From contig JANQFQ010000028.1 in assembly GCA_028277765.1 (NCBI GenBank), forward strand, positions 1-64,000: DNA of 64,000 nucleotides, in the 5' to 3' direction. The notes under the pieces are model-generated. The model was not told the origin of the DNA and did no database searches. It was given only the letters and a program-made list of their open reading frames with translations. Origin of the DNA: Desulfobacterales bacterium. Its GTDB lineage: Bacteria; Desulfobacterota; Desulfobacteria; Desulfobacterales; SURF-7. Positions 34,352-42,554 of the stretch are shown here, piece by piece. The position numbers and the translations under genes are program-made. Position 1 is the stretch's first letter; each line of letters starts with the position of its first letter.

Positions 34352-35808
34352 TACGCCACCTCCTTTACCGGAACGCCTTTCCAGCAGTAACCGATGATGT
34401 CTCTCTGCTTATCATGGTATTTCCTGCGAAAGGTCATTGTTAACTTGGTTCCCTGAGCTACCTCTTCCGGGGAGCAGTCTGTAATGTCGAGCATATTTCT
34501 GCCGCCGCCGTCAAATTCAACCCGCGCGTAGATAGCCGGCGGATCAAGAGTGGCCGCGAGCATATCGTTTGTAAAGCTGGCGATAGTCCCGGTCTTATCT
34601 GCAAAACGGTAAGGTTCCGTCTGGTCGATGGCCCGACATTCGGGATTGGCGCATATCCGCTGGGGCGGATATTGGGGGGAATTACATGCTGTACATTTTG
34701 TGCCCCACATGCCCATGATCTGTTTCCGTTTTCGCCAGAGAGCTGAGAGTGCCGAGTAGTCAGTAACTTCACCGCGGAGCCCGATCTCTCCTTCGAGGGA
34801 GTCGCGCCATACAAGGAATTTCGTGTAATTATCAAGAGCGGCTTTGTTGGCCAGGCAGCCGGAGATACCCTTGGCTGGTTTGTAGTTCTTGATATTTTCA
34901 GTTACTTCAAAATACAGGGCATCGCATCCACTGCCGTAGCCTACAACAAGAAGCTTGTCGCCCGGCTCGGCGGTTTCAAGAGCTTGGGCGAGCATGACCA
35001 GCGGCTGGGCAGCACCGGCTTCTCCGATCTGATCCTGGAGATTGGGCTGGTCCTGTTCTGGTGTAACACCGAGTTTACCGCTTGTTTTTTTCCGTCCGCC
35101 CGCATTGCTGCATGCATAGATGACTTTGGAAAAGTCTTCCAGTTTCATGCTGTATTTGTCAAGCAGGCCATTGATTGATTCCATTATAAAATCGACATAG
35201 CCGAGATCACGGCACCATCTGTCTTCCCATTGGCGGTCATATTTTGTGTTCGCGCCGCGTATATGATCCGGGAAGTCGTATGTTACTGAATAGGATCCTT
35301 TCAACTCGGCAATAACATCTGTGTCGCCCACAAGAAACGCCGCGGCAGCGTCACCGAATATGATTTCTTGAGGTGATCCGGGCCGCCCCTGCCTTGTTTC
35401 AGCTGCAGTAACGACAATATTGTTTATCCTCTTAGACTCCACACCTTCAATGGCGGAGAGGAGTGCTGTTGTTCCAGCCTTCAGGCTTCCGCCGTAATCC
35501 GCGGACCTGATATTTTCATTTAAATTCATGGCCAGTGCTATTATCGCGGCGTTCTGCCGTTCAATATACGGCATGGTTGTGGATGCAAAATAGACACCTT
35601 CAACACTTGAAAGATCCTTGCCTGTAAGGGCATCCACGCCTGCGGCCATTCCCATTGTAATGGGGTCTTCATCAAAATTTGCCACTGCTTTTTCACCCGC
35701 TGCATACATCATAATGATCGGGTTGATCCATGCCATGGCTCCGACGACTAAACCCCGGTTCATGCGGTATCGCGGTACATATCCGCCATACGAACAGATT
35801 CCTGCCAT
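34351..35808 (-). CDS. HMG-CoA-synthase-like protein fused to DUF35 (catalytic Cys missing)
   Basis: The 485-residue protein joins a thiolase-fold domain of the archaeal HMG-CoA synthase type (residues 1-345) to a C-terminal DUF35 domain with a zinc ribbon (CTACN and CANPEC, about 375-400) and an OB fold. In archaea thiolase, DUF35 and HMGS are separate subunits of one complex; here two are fused and the thiolase is next door. In the alignment I recall, the archaeal nucleophile segment CKAGTA is LKAGTT here (Leu 109), and the Glu of the SES-HPY segment is Thr (STTMPY). It therefore probably does not condense acetyl-CoA as HMGS does, and may be a scaffold, lyase or substrate-passing subunit. 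Confidence 0.8.
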   Translation of the reverse strand: MAGICSYGGYVPRYRMNRGLVVGAMAWINPIIMMYAAGEKAVANFDEDPITMGMAAGVDALTGKDLSSVEGVYFASTTMPYIERQNAAIIALAMNLNENIRSADYGGSLKAGTTALLSAIEGVESKRINNIVVTAAETRQGRPGSPQEIIFGDAAAAFLVGDTDVIAELKGSYSVTYDFPDHIRGANTKYDRQWEDRWCRDLGYVDFIMESINGLLDKYSMKLEDFSKVIYACSNAGGRKKTSGKLGVTPEQDQPNLQDQIGEAGAAQPLVMLAQALETAEPGDKLLVVGYGSGCDALYFEVTENIKNYKPAKGISGCLANKAALDNYTKFLVWRDSLEGEIGLRGEVTDYSALSALWRKRKQIMGMWGTKCTACNSPQYPPQRICANPECRAIDQTEPYRFADKTGTIASFTNDMLAATLDPPAIYARVEFDGGGRNMLDITDCSPEEVAQGTKLTMTFRRKYHDKQRDIIGYCWKGVPVKEVA

Positions 35809-35842
35809 GTTGCCTCCTTTTAAATATTAAATTATAAAATAA

Positions 35843-35877
35843 AACACCGCCGATGATAATCTTCTACCGGCGATGTT
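35843..35877 (-). terminator. Operon-internal hairpin (attenuator or processing site)
   Basis: AACACCGCCG (35843-35852) pairs with CGGCGATGTT (35868-35877), nine pairs with one mismatch. On the minus strand it is followed by TTTTATTTTATAATTT. It sits in the only sizeable gap (114 bp) of the downstream half of the operon and could lower expression of the last two genes. Confidence 0.5.
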
Positions 35878-35922
35878 TGTGTATACATTTTTAAAAACGA
35901 TAATTTTTGACTTCCTAAGTCA

Positions 35923-37053
35923 TTAAATTCCAATTTCAGCTTGAATTGTTTCAAGCTGTACCGGGACTGTACCGAATTTAAGCTCAAAGTTTTTTGCCCT
36001 TGTAAAATACCAGTGAAGGTCATAATCAAGGTCCACACCTATACCGCCGTGTAGCTGTTGCGCGCTGAACGCAACCTCTCTGGCCGCGTTGTTTGTAATT
36101 ACTTTTGCGATAGCGATTTCCTTTCTGCACGGCATCCCCTCTGAAAGCATCCATGCGGCCTGGTATGTTGTCCACCTCGCGCCCTGAACATGGATAAACA
36201 TATCAGACACCCGGTGCTGTACAGTCTGGAAAGTGGCGATGGCACGCTTGAACTGGATCCTGGCTTTCGTATATTCAGCGGTCATTTCCAGCTCTTCCTG
36301 GGCGCCACCCACAGCTTCGGCGCACTGGATTGCGGTGGCCTTTTCAATAACGGATTTTACAAGAGAAAATCCTTTACCTACTTCACCAACCACATTATCG
36401 GCAGCCACGGTTACATTATCAAGATCGAGTTTAAACTGTCTTTCGCCGCCAATAACGGGCATGGGGGTGAGTGTGACACCTTCCTCGCTGGGATCGATCA
36501 TAACGATTGTAATGCCGTCTTCATCACCCGGAGAACCGTCTGTTCTGACACTTACGAGAACCTTGTCCGCGATATTAGCATAGGGGACAAGGATCTTTGT
36601 CCCGGATAGAACATACCCGCCGTTTTTGCTTTCCGCTGTTGTCTCAATATAACTATGGTTGTAAGCAACACCAGGCTCATCATTTGCCATGGTCAGGATC
36701 ATTTTACCGAGTCCAACTTTAGGAAGGATTTCTGATTTCTGATCTTCGGTTCCGCCTTCCATCAAGGCGAATGTCCCCATCAGGTTACAGAGCATGGGGG
36801 AGTTAAACGCGGCCCTGCCTAATTCTTCAAACAGAACAGCCAGTTCAATAAATGACCAGCCGATGCCGTCGTAGTCTTCAGGGATGACGATGGCCATCCA
36901 GTCGAGCTTGGCCATACCCTTCCAGAGCTTTTTATCAAATCCGGTTTCGTTTTCAGAAAGCTCCTTGATAACGGCTTTGTCGACTTTTTTCTTGAGGAAA
37001 TCCCGGGCTGCTTTCTGCAGCATTTCCTGCTCTTCATTAAATTTAAAATCCAT
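35923..37053 (-). CDS. Acyl-CoA dehydrogenase (second, FadE-like subunit)
   Basis: A 376-residue flavoprotein of the acyl-CoA dehydrogenase fold (N-terminal helical domain, central beta domain with NDEPGVAYN, C-terminal helices). It introduces a 2,3 double bond into an acyl-CoA. The C-terminal active-site region SAQQLHGGIGVDLDYDLHWYFTRAK matches the FadE subgroup found in steroid and terpenoid degradation, where two unlike subunits form an alpha2-beta2 enzyme. The second subunit is encoded at 41379. It starts one base after the stop of the DUF35 gene, so it belongs to the same transcript. The substrate cannot be read directly. Confidence 0.85.
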   Translation of the reverse strand: MDFKFNEEQEMLQKAARDFLKKKVDKAVIKELSENETGFDKKLWKGMAKLDWMAIVIPEDYDGIGWSFIELAVLFEELGRAAFNSPMLCNLMGTFALMEGGTEDQKSEILPKVGLGKMILTMANDEPGVAYNHSYIETTAESKNGGYVLSGTKILVPYANIADKVLVSVRTDGSPGDEDGITIVMIDPSEEGVTLTPMPVIGGERQFKLDLDNVTVAADNVVGEVGKGFSLVKSVIEKATAIQCAEAVGGAQEELEMTAEYTKARIQFKRAIATFQTVQHRVSDMFIHVQGARWTTYQAAWMLSEGMPCRKEIAIAKVITNNAAREVAFSAQQLHGGIGVDLDYDLHWYFTRAKNFELKFGTVPVQLETIQAEIGI

Positions 37054-37054
37054 A

Positions 37055-37474
37055 TTAATCCACCTTTCTAAACTTTGGCAGGTTTAAATCATCTGTCAGG
37101 TTGTCAAAAACCACTTCAACCTGCATGCCAATTTTTATATCATCATTTTTGATATCTACCATGTTGCTGATAAGTTTTAATCCTTCATCCAGCTCAACAA
37201 GCACTACGGTGAAAGGCGCTTTCATGCCCGGATGAGGGGATTTACGGTAGATGGTTTTACTGTAAATCGTCCCTTTGCCTGATGACGGTTCCCATTCAAT
37301 ATTCAGGGAACGGCATTTGGGGCATACTGGTCTCGGTGGATGTCTCAATCTGCCGCAATCACCGCATTTTTGAAACACCAGTTCCTGATTTTGCACGGCA
37401 TCCCAGAAGGCCTTGCTGTCCGGATCTACTACTGGTGCGGGTATCATTTCGTTTTTATTGTAGTTAACAGTCAT
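37055..37474 (-). CDS. DUF35 zinc-ribbon/OB-fold partner protein (a)
   Basis: The 139-residue protein has the DUF35 layout: zinc ribbon CGDCGRLRHPPRPVCPKC (residues 37-54) and OB fold with GTIYSKTIY and PGMKAPFTVVLVEL. Such proteins form complexes with thiolase-like enzymes and deliver or shield the acyl-CoA (BbsA, ChsH2 C-terminal part, archaeal examples). It starts only 3 bp after the stop of the thiolase-like gene at 37478, its probable partner. Confidence 0.88.
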   Translation of the reverse strand: MTVNYNKNEMIPAPVVDPDSKAFWDAVQNQELVFQKCGDCGRLRHPPRPVCPKCRSLNIEWEPSSGKGTIYSKTIYRKSPHPGMKAPFTVVLVELDEGLKLISNMVDIKNDDIKIGMQVEVVFDNLTDDLNLPKFRKVD

Positions 37475-37477
37475 GCT

Positions 37478-38647
37478 TTACCTCCCTAGAATAAGACCGC
37501 CCGCAGGCCCGCCAGCCCCGGTTGCAACCAGTCCAATTTTCGCATTCTTGACCTGAAGGGTCGCTGTGCCTCTAATCTGGTGTACAGCTTCAATAACATG
37601 GTTCATCCCGTGGATGTGTCCTTCACCCAGTGAACCGCCGGCTGTGTTGACCGGCAGCCTGCCACCGGCTTTTATCTTTTTCCCGTCCCCACAGAAATTT
37701 ACGCCCTTCCCCTTTTTACAAAAACCGAGGGCTTCAAGCTGCATCGGCACAAGGGGTGTGTACGCGTCATCAAGCTGGGCGAACTTGATGTCTTTTGGTT
37801 TTACACCTGCCATCTTAAATAGCCGTTTTCCCATCACAGCCATTTCAGGCAGTCCTGTTACATCATCCCGATAATAACCGCACATGTTCTCGGTTTCAGG
37901 TACACTCCCCTGGGCGGCGCCCAGTATCATCACTGGAGGATGATTCAGGTACTTAGCCCGTTCAGGAGTGGTAACGATGAATGCTGCCGCGGCATCGAAT
38001 TTTTCATAACAGTCCAGAGCACGCAGGGGATCGGTAACCATTTTTGATTCTTTATAATCTTTCATGGTTATCGGTTTTTTAAAATACGCGCTGTTCGGAT
38101 TTTTTGCGCCGTTCTGCCGGCAAGTGACAGTTATGGGCCCGAACTGGTCTTTCTTAATATCGTATTCATACATATATCTTTCAGCAAGCATGGCCACAGC
38201 TCCTTGCTCAGTCATCAGACCAAACGGGGAATGGAATGCCCAATGAAGCAGGTCTGCTGTGGAGAGTTGGCCGGAAGACCGCATGCTTGGTGTGGACCGC
38301 AACCCTGAGCCACCGTTTACCGCCCTATAAATAACAGCGGTGTGGCACGCGCCAGCGGCAACGCCGGTGGCTGCCTGCATCACCATGCCGCACGGGGCAC
38401 CTGCCCAACGTGTTTCTCCATAGAATGTAAGGTTGGGCATTCCCATGGCGCTTGTTATTGCATGCTCATCTGCCGAGTCATCTGTCTGCTTGATCATGCC
38501 GTCAATATCTCTCGGTGTAAGTCCGGCATCATCCAGCGCGTCCTTTATAGCTTCGCAGGCCATGCGGAGTTCTGTCTTTTTGCAATCTTTTGAAAAGCCG
38601 GAAAGCCCGATGCCTACTATTGCCACCTTGTTCTTAATACTCTTCAT
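37478..38647 (-). CDS. SCP2-thiolase-like protein (divergent paralogue)
   Basis: This 389-residue protein of the thiolase/lipid-transfer group lacks the normal thiolase GHP site: the C-terminal block reads NTAGGSLGEGHIHGMNHVIE. That form is typical of the Ltp2-type aldolases, but the Tyr before IHG is His here, and the upstream YDAF is DDAY. It therefore lacks both tyrosines seen in its neighbour at 39095. It may be a catalytically different or structural subunit, as in heteromeric aldolase complexes. Each of the two thiolase-like genes is followed by its own DUF35 gene (thiolase-like then DUF35, twice), pointing to duplicated complexes. Confidence 0.8.
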   Translation of the reverse strand: MKSIKNKVAIVGIGLSGFSKDCKKTELRMACEAIKDALDDAGLTPRDIDGMIKQTDDSADEHAITSAMGMPNLTFYGETRWAGAPCGMVMQAATGVAAGACHTAVIYRAVNGGSGLRSTPSMRSSGQLSTADLLHWAFHSPFGLMTEQGAVAMLAERYMYEYDIKKDQFGPITVTCRQNGAKNPNSAYFKKPITMKDYKESKMVTDPLRALDCYEKFDAAAAFIVTTPERAKYLNHPPVMILGAAQGSVPETENMCGYYRDDVTGLPEMAVMGKRLFKMAGVKPKDIKFAQLDDAYTPLVPMQLEALGFCKKGKGVNFCGDGKKIKAGGRLPVNTAGGSLGEGHIHGMNHVIEAVHQIRGTATLQVKNAKIGLVATGAGGPAGGLILGR

Positions 38648-38660
38648 CTCAGCCCCTTAT

Positions 38661-39089
38661 TTATTTTTTGACTTTTCTTTTTCTGAATTTTGGCAGTGTC
38701 AGGTCGTCAGATACTTTATCGAAGAATACCTCAACCGGCATTCCGATATACATCTCCTCAGATGTGACGTCTTCAATATTACTGACCAGCCTTACCCCTT
38801 CTGACATTTCCACCAGTACGACAATATACGGTACCCTTATCCCTGGATATGCCGCCCTGTCGTACACAAAGGTGGTCCAGGAGTAAATCGTTCCAAGGCC
38901 GGTTGACTCTATCCATTCCATGTCCGTTGACAGACAGGCCGGGCACATTGGTTTTGGCCGATGAATAATTTTCCCACAGTATGTGCATTTCTGGAAAACA
39001 AGTTTCTCCTCTCTATGGGCCAGCCAGAATTCCTGATTGTCATAATCAATATACGGCCTGAGCAGCGGCACTCCCTTTACATATTCCAT
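38661..39089 (-). CDS. DUF35 zinc-ribbon/OB-fold partner protein (b)
   Basis: The 142-residue paralogue of the protein at 37055 has the zinc ribbon CTYCGKIIHRPKPMCPAC (residues 35-52) and the OB fold GTIYSWTTFVYD, PGIRVPYIVVLVEM. It begins 5 bp after the stop of the aldolase-like gene at 39095 and probably forms the complex with it. Both DUF35 proteins end in a basic tail (LPKFRKRKVKK here). Confidence 0.88.
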   Translation of the reverse strand: MEYVKGVPLLRPYIDYDNQEFWLAHREEKLVFQKCTYCGKIIHRPKPMCPACLSTDMEWIESTGLGTIYSWTTFVYDRAAYPGIRVPYIVVLVEMSEGVRLVSNIEDVTSEEMYIGMPVEVFFDKVSDDLTLPKFRKRKVKK

Positions 39090-39094
39090 GGTTA

Positions 39095-40321
39095 TTACCT
39101 CCTTAAAAGAATAGCGCTTGTTGGAACACCAAGTCCGCCGGTTACCAATGAAATTTCCACGTCATCCACCTGACCGGTTGATGTACCCCTAACCTGCCTG
39201 ACCGCTTCATTGATCAGGTTCATTCCGTGAATGTATGCCTCTGACAGGTGGCCACCCGATGTGTTGCAGGGGAGTTCCCCGCCAATCCTGATTCGTTCGC
39301 CACCTTCACAAAAAAGCGCGCCTTCTCCTTCTTCCACAAAACCGTATTCTTCCATCTGCATGGGGATAAGCGGTGAGAAAGCGTCATAAAATTGGGCAAC
39401 ATCCACATCTTTGGGGGTGACACCGGAGACGCGCCACAGTTCCTGGCCCGCATACCAGACCTCTGGGAGCAGGGATATTTTCGGCCGGTAAAGGCTGGTC
39501 ATCATCTCGCCCTGCTCGGCAATCCCCTGTACCGCACCCATGATAACAGCGGGTGTCTGCTTAAGATCTTTTGCACGCTCCGTAGTGGTAACGATAATTG
39601 CACAGGCGCCGTCCGAATCAACACAGCAGTCATACAGCCGGAGCGGTTCAACGATCATCTTTGACGCCATATAGTCTTCAAGGGTGGCCGGCACGCCGTA
39701 GAACATGGCCTCTGGATTCATGCAGGCATGTTCCCTGAGGACAACAGATACCCAGCCGAGCTGTTCGGCAGTGACATTATAATCATGCATGTATCTGGTA
39801 CCAAACAGAGCAACCCACGAAGGCGGCACAGCTAGCCCGTAAGGCATGATGTAGCCGTAATGGTCGTTGGGAGCAGCCATGACCGTTTCCACGCCGGGTA
39901 CGCGCCCATACCGCCTGCCCGAGCGTTCGTTCATGGCTCTATAGCACACAACGTACTTTGCCATGCCGGTGGCAACCGCTGCTGCCGCGTGAGAGATTGT
40001 GGAACAGCAGGCGCCGCCACCCCATCCGCATTCAGCAAAGAACGCCAGGTCTTTTATCCCTAAAGCGCTGACAAGATGCATCTCATCCGTGTAATCCATG
40101 GCAAACTTGACAAGGCCGTCGATCTGTTCCATCTTCAGCCCTGCATCCTCAACAGCGTCTATAATCGCTTCACATGCCATCTGAAGTTCGCTTCGGCCCG
40201 AGTTTTTTGAAAATTCGGTGGCGCCGATGCCAGCAATCGCTGTCTTATCTTTTATCAGATAAGCTGACGGATCCGGCCTGCCGAATTTTTGATATCTTCT
40301 TGAAAGATACTGGTCGAACAC
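39095..40321 (-). CDS. SCP2-thiolase-like protein, candidate Ltp2-type retro-aldolase
   Basis: The 408-residue protein belongs to the thiolase-like lipid-transfer group with FYDAFSPLIPMQMEEYGF and NTSGGHLSEAYIHGMNLINE. True thiolases have a GHP motif at the second site. Ltp2 aldolases of steroid degraders instead use two tyrosines (Tyr294 and Tyr344 in the Thermomonospora enzyme, from memory), 50 residues apart. Here the Tyr of YDAF and the Tyr of YIHG are 51 residues apart, a close match. Such an enzyme cleaves a 3-hydroxyacyl-CoA with a tertiary alcohol, as in removal of a side chain from a ring. A 32-residue N-terminal extension precedes the usual start, and a later start is possible. Confidence 0.82.
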   Translation of the reverse strand: MFDQYLSRRYQKFGRPDPSAYLIKDKTAIAGIGATEFSKNSGRSELQMACEAIIDAVEDAGLKMEQIDGLVKFAMDYTDEMHLVSALGIKDLAFFAECGWGGGACCSTISHAAAAVATGMAKYVVCYRAMNERSGRRYGRVPGVETVMAAPNDHYGYIMPYGLAVPPSWVALFGTRYMHDYNVTAEQLGWVSVVLREHACMNPEAMFYGVPATLEDYMASKMIVEPLRLYDCCVDSDGACAIIVTTTERAKDLKQTPAVIMGAVQGIAEQGEMMTSLYRPKISLLPEVWYAGQELWRVSGVTPKDVDVAQFYDAFSPLIPMQMEEYGFVEEGEGALFCEGGERIRIGGELPCNTSGGHLSEAYIHGMNLINEAVRQVRGTSTGQVDDVEISLVTGGLGVPTSAILLRR

Positions 40322-40393
40322 AACATACCTCCTTAATGTTTAACTGCACAGTCAACACCTGACTGGATGTTTCAATGCACGGCATTTAATTTA

Positions 40394-40831
40394 TTATTTA
40401 GGAATCGCCAGTGTCGCGGTCCCGCTGCCATGTGTACCATTACCTGTAGCGAGTGTATATTCAACATCCACCAGGTATTCATCCCCCTCAGTATATTTGT
40501 TCAGCACTTTGCCGTTGCTGGTCAGCGTGTCACCGGGATAACATGGCAGGGCAAGGTTGATCACGATATTTTTCAGTTCTCCTTTGGGCCCTGTCCAGTC
40601 AGTCAGATATTTCCCGATCAAACCGCCGGTTGTCAGAATATTCAGGAAGATATCGGGTGTGCCGGAATTTTTCGCGGCTTCATGATCATGGTGCACATCC
40701 TGAAAGTCCCTTGAGGCGATAGCAGTTGAAATTACAGTCCTTCGCGTTATATCACGGCTTTGCTCAGGCAGTTTGGTCCCCTTTTTAATTTGGTCCCATT
40801 TTAAAGATTTGTACGTTTTCTTTTTGGCCAT
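40394..40831 (-). CDS. MaoC-like enoyl-CoA hydratase (catalytic subunit type)
   Basis: A 145-residue hotdog-fold protein. The hydratase-2 motif appears as ASRDFQDVHHDHEAA, keeping the Asp and His needed for (R)-specific hydration of an enoyl-CoA. It resembles the catalytic ChsH1 subunit of the actinobacterial steroid side-chain pathway, which pairs with an N-domain-type partner. The partner here is the gene next to it (40850), 18 bp away. It would hydrate the product of the acyl-CoA dehydrogenase and feed the aldolase. Confidence 0.85.
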   Translation of the reverse strand: MAKKKTYKSLKWDQIKKGTKLPEQSRDITRRTVISTAIASRDFQDVHHDHEAAKNSGTPDIFLNILTTGGLIGKYLTDWTGPKGELKNIVINLALPCYPGDTLTSNGKVLNKYTEGDEYLVDVEYTLATGNGTHGSGTATLAIPK

Positions 40832-40849
40832 TTTTTTCCCCTTTTATGA

Positions 40850-41359
40850 TTAATTAGGTCTGAATTTGAAAATTGTAAATGGCTGTTTGCAGACCACTTC
40901 ATCCTTCTGGTTGGAATAAGTATACACAACGGTCAGGAAATACCCCTGGCCGAGACGTGTTTTCTTTAACGGTGACGCAGTGATGAACGTCAGCGTGTAT
41001 TTCAGCTTATCACCCGGACGCATTGGTTTGAAATATTCCTGGGATGTGGTTGTTGCCACCACATATGGGTAACCTGCTTCTCCCATAATCTCCGTCAGTA
41101 TCTCCAAGGTGTGCGGCTCACGGTCTTCTGGCGGCCACAGCCGGGGGACACAATACGCCTGCGCCATCGTCGGCGGCGCGATGATACCTTTATATTTGCT
41201 ATTTTTCGCGTACTCTTCATCCGTGTAAAGAGGGTTGCCGTCCTGCATTGCTTCACTCCAGTGGCGGATCATCGGTTCATTAACCTCATCGTTTGCAGGA
41301 TAAGGACCGGTTACCTGGCCGATCATGGACTGAAGTTTATCATATAGATCATCACTCAT
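40850..41359 (-). CDS. MaoC-like hotdog protein (N-domain type)
   Basis: The 169-residue protein matches the N-terminal MaoC type: NDEVNEPMIRHWSEAMQDGNPLY and IIAPPTMAQAYC, with SQEYFKPMRPGDKLKYT, typical of the non-catalytic half of split hydratases such as the MaoC part of ChsH2. It lacks the D-x4-H pair of its neighbour. The two together should form a heteromeric hydratase with room for a bulky substrate, which is the known reason for such splitting in steroid pathways. It lies 19 bp downstream of the first acyl-CoA dehydrogenase gene. Confidence 0.83.
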   Translation of the reverse strand: MSDDLYDKLQSMIGQVTGPYPANDEVNEPMIRHWSEAMQDGNPLYTDEEYAKNSKYKGIIAPPTMAQAYCVPRLWPPEDREPHTLEILTEIMGEAGYPYVVATTTSQEYFKPMRPGDKLKYTLTFITASPLKKTRLGQGYFLTVVYTYSNQKDEVVCKQPFTIFKFRPN

Positions 41360-41378
41360 ATTCTTTACCTCCTGCTAT

Positions 41379-42554
41379 TTAACCGGCCATGGGCATAAAA
41401 AGACCTGCCATGGCGATAATGGTCTTCTGGACTTCGATAGCGCCGCCACCGAAAATAAAAACAATATCTGCCCTGTAACCGATTTCAATATCTCCTTCAA
41501 GGGGGGCAAGATGGTCAGGATACTGTATCAGCCCCAGGGGTCCGAAGATTTCCAGGATGGAATTGTTGACTTTCTGATAAAGCATGGAACCATACGCTTT
41601 AACTGTTGAGGCTTCTGCGTATACCATCTCCTCATTGGTTATTTTCATTGCCACCTGGAAATTGAGCAGCTTAAGGACTTCGATTTCAGCCGTGAGTTCA
41701 GCAAATTTTGCCTTTACACCGGGATGTTCAATAATATACTTGCCGTCAGCCTTTGTTTCTTTCGCGAATTCAACTGCCAGTTCCACTCTGCGTCTTAACG
41801 GAGAAGACGTGCAGAGAGCAATCCGTTCTAGGTCGAGCTGATTGGTAATATATTTCCAGCCCCAATTTTCATCTCCCACAAGGCGGTCCTTATGGACCCT
41901 AACATTGTCGTAAAATGTTGAGTTTGTCTGCAAGTTGCCGACCGTGTGCAGGGGGACAATTTCGATGCCTGGAGAATCAGCATCAAGTAGAAAGATGGAA
42001 ATTCCCCTTGATTTTTTTTCAGCATTTGGATCGGTTACTGCGGCAAACCATATATACTTGGCAAAATGAGCAAGACTGGTAAATGACTTTTGACCGTTCA
42101 GAATATAATAATCTCCATCCTTTTCAGCGGTCGCTTGAAGGGATGACAGGTCAGAACCCGCGTCAGGTTCGGTATAACCGATGGCGATTTCAATATTCCC
42201 TTTTAAAATCTCGGGCAGGACCATATCTTTCATTTCATCAGAACCGTATTTCATTATTGTCGGTCCGACTGTGTTCAGGGCAATGATGGGGAGGCGGGCA
42301 TCATAGTAATCAGCGGTTTCAAAGAAAATATGCTGTTCCATGGGCGTGAGACCCTTACCGCCGTATTCCTTGGGCCATCCCAGACCGAGCCAGCCGTCTG
42401 AACCAAGTTTTTTCCAGAATTCCTGGCACAACGGACCACCGGTTTCACCCAGCTCAAGAAACTCTTGTTGAAGTTCCGGCGTGATCGCTGTTTCAAGGTA
42501 TTCAGCAAACTCTTTTTGAAAATTTTTCTGTTCTGATGTTAATGCAAAATCCAT
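41379..42554 (-). CDS. Acyl-CoA dehydrogenase (first gene of the operon)
   Basis: A 391-residue acyl-CoA dehydrogenase with YTEPDAGSDLSSLQA in the central domain and an unusual C-terminal active loop, YRADIVFIFGGGAIEVQKTIIA, in place of the common YAGTSEIQRNIIA. It resembles FadE26/FadE27-type subunits. With the protein at 35923 it could form an alpha2-beta2 enzyme, one subunit carrying the catalytic Glu. The ribosome site GGGAG lies nine bases upstream of the ATG. As first gene it follows the 640-bp divergent promoter region shared with the CoA transferase operon. Confidence 0.87.
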   Translation of the reverse strand: MDFALTSEQKNFQKEFAEYLETAITPELQQEFLELGETGGPLCQEFWKKLGSDGWLGLGWPKEYGGKGLTPMEQHIFFETADYYDARLPIIALNTVGPTIMKYGSDEMKDMVLPEILKGNIEIAIGYTEPDAGSDLSSLQATAEKDGDYYILNGQKSFTSLAHFAKYIWFAAVTDPNAEKKSRGISIFLLDADSPGIEIVPLHTVGNLQTNSTFYDNVRVHKDRLVGDENWGWKYITNQLDLERIALCTSSPLRRRVELAVEFAKETKADGKYIIEHPGVKAKFAELTAEIEVLKLLNFQVAMKITNEEMVYAEASTVKAYGSMLYQKVNNSILEIFGPLGLIQYPDHLAPLEGDIEIGYRADIVFIFGGGAIEVQKTIIAMAGLFMPMAG

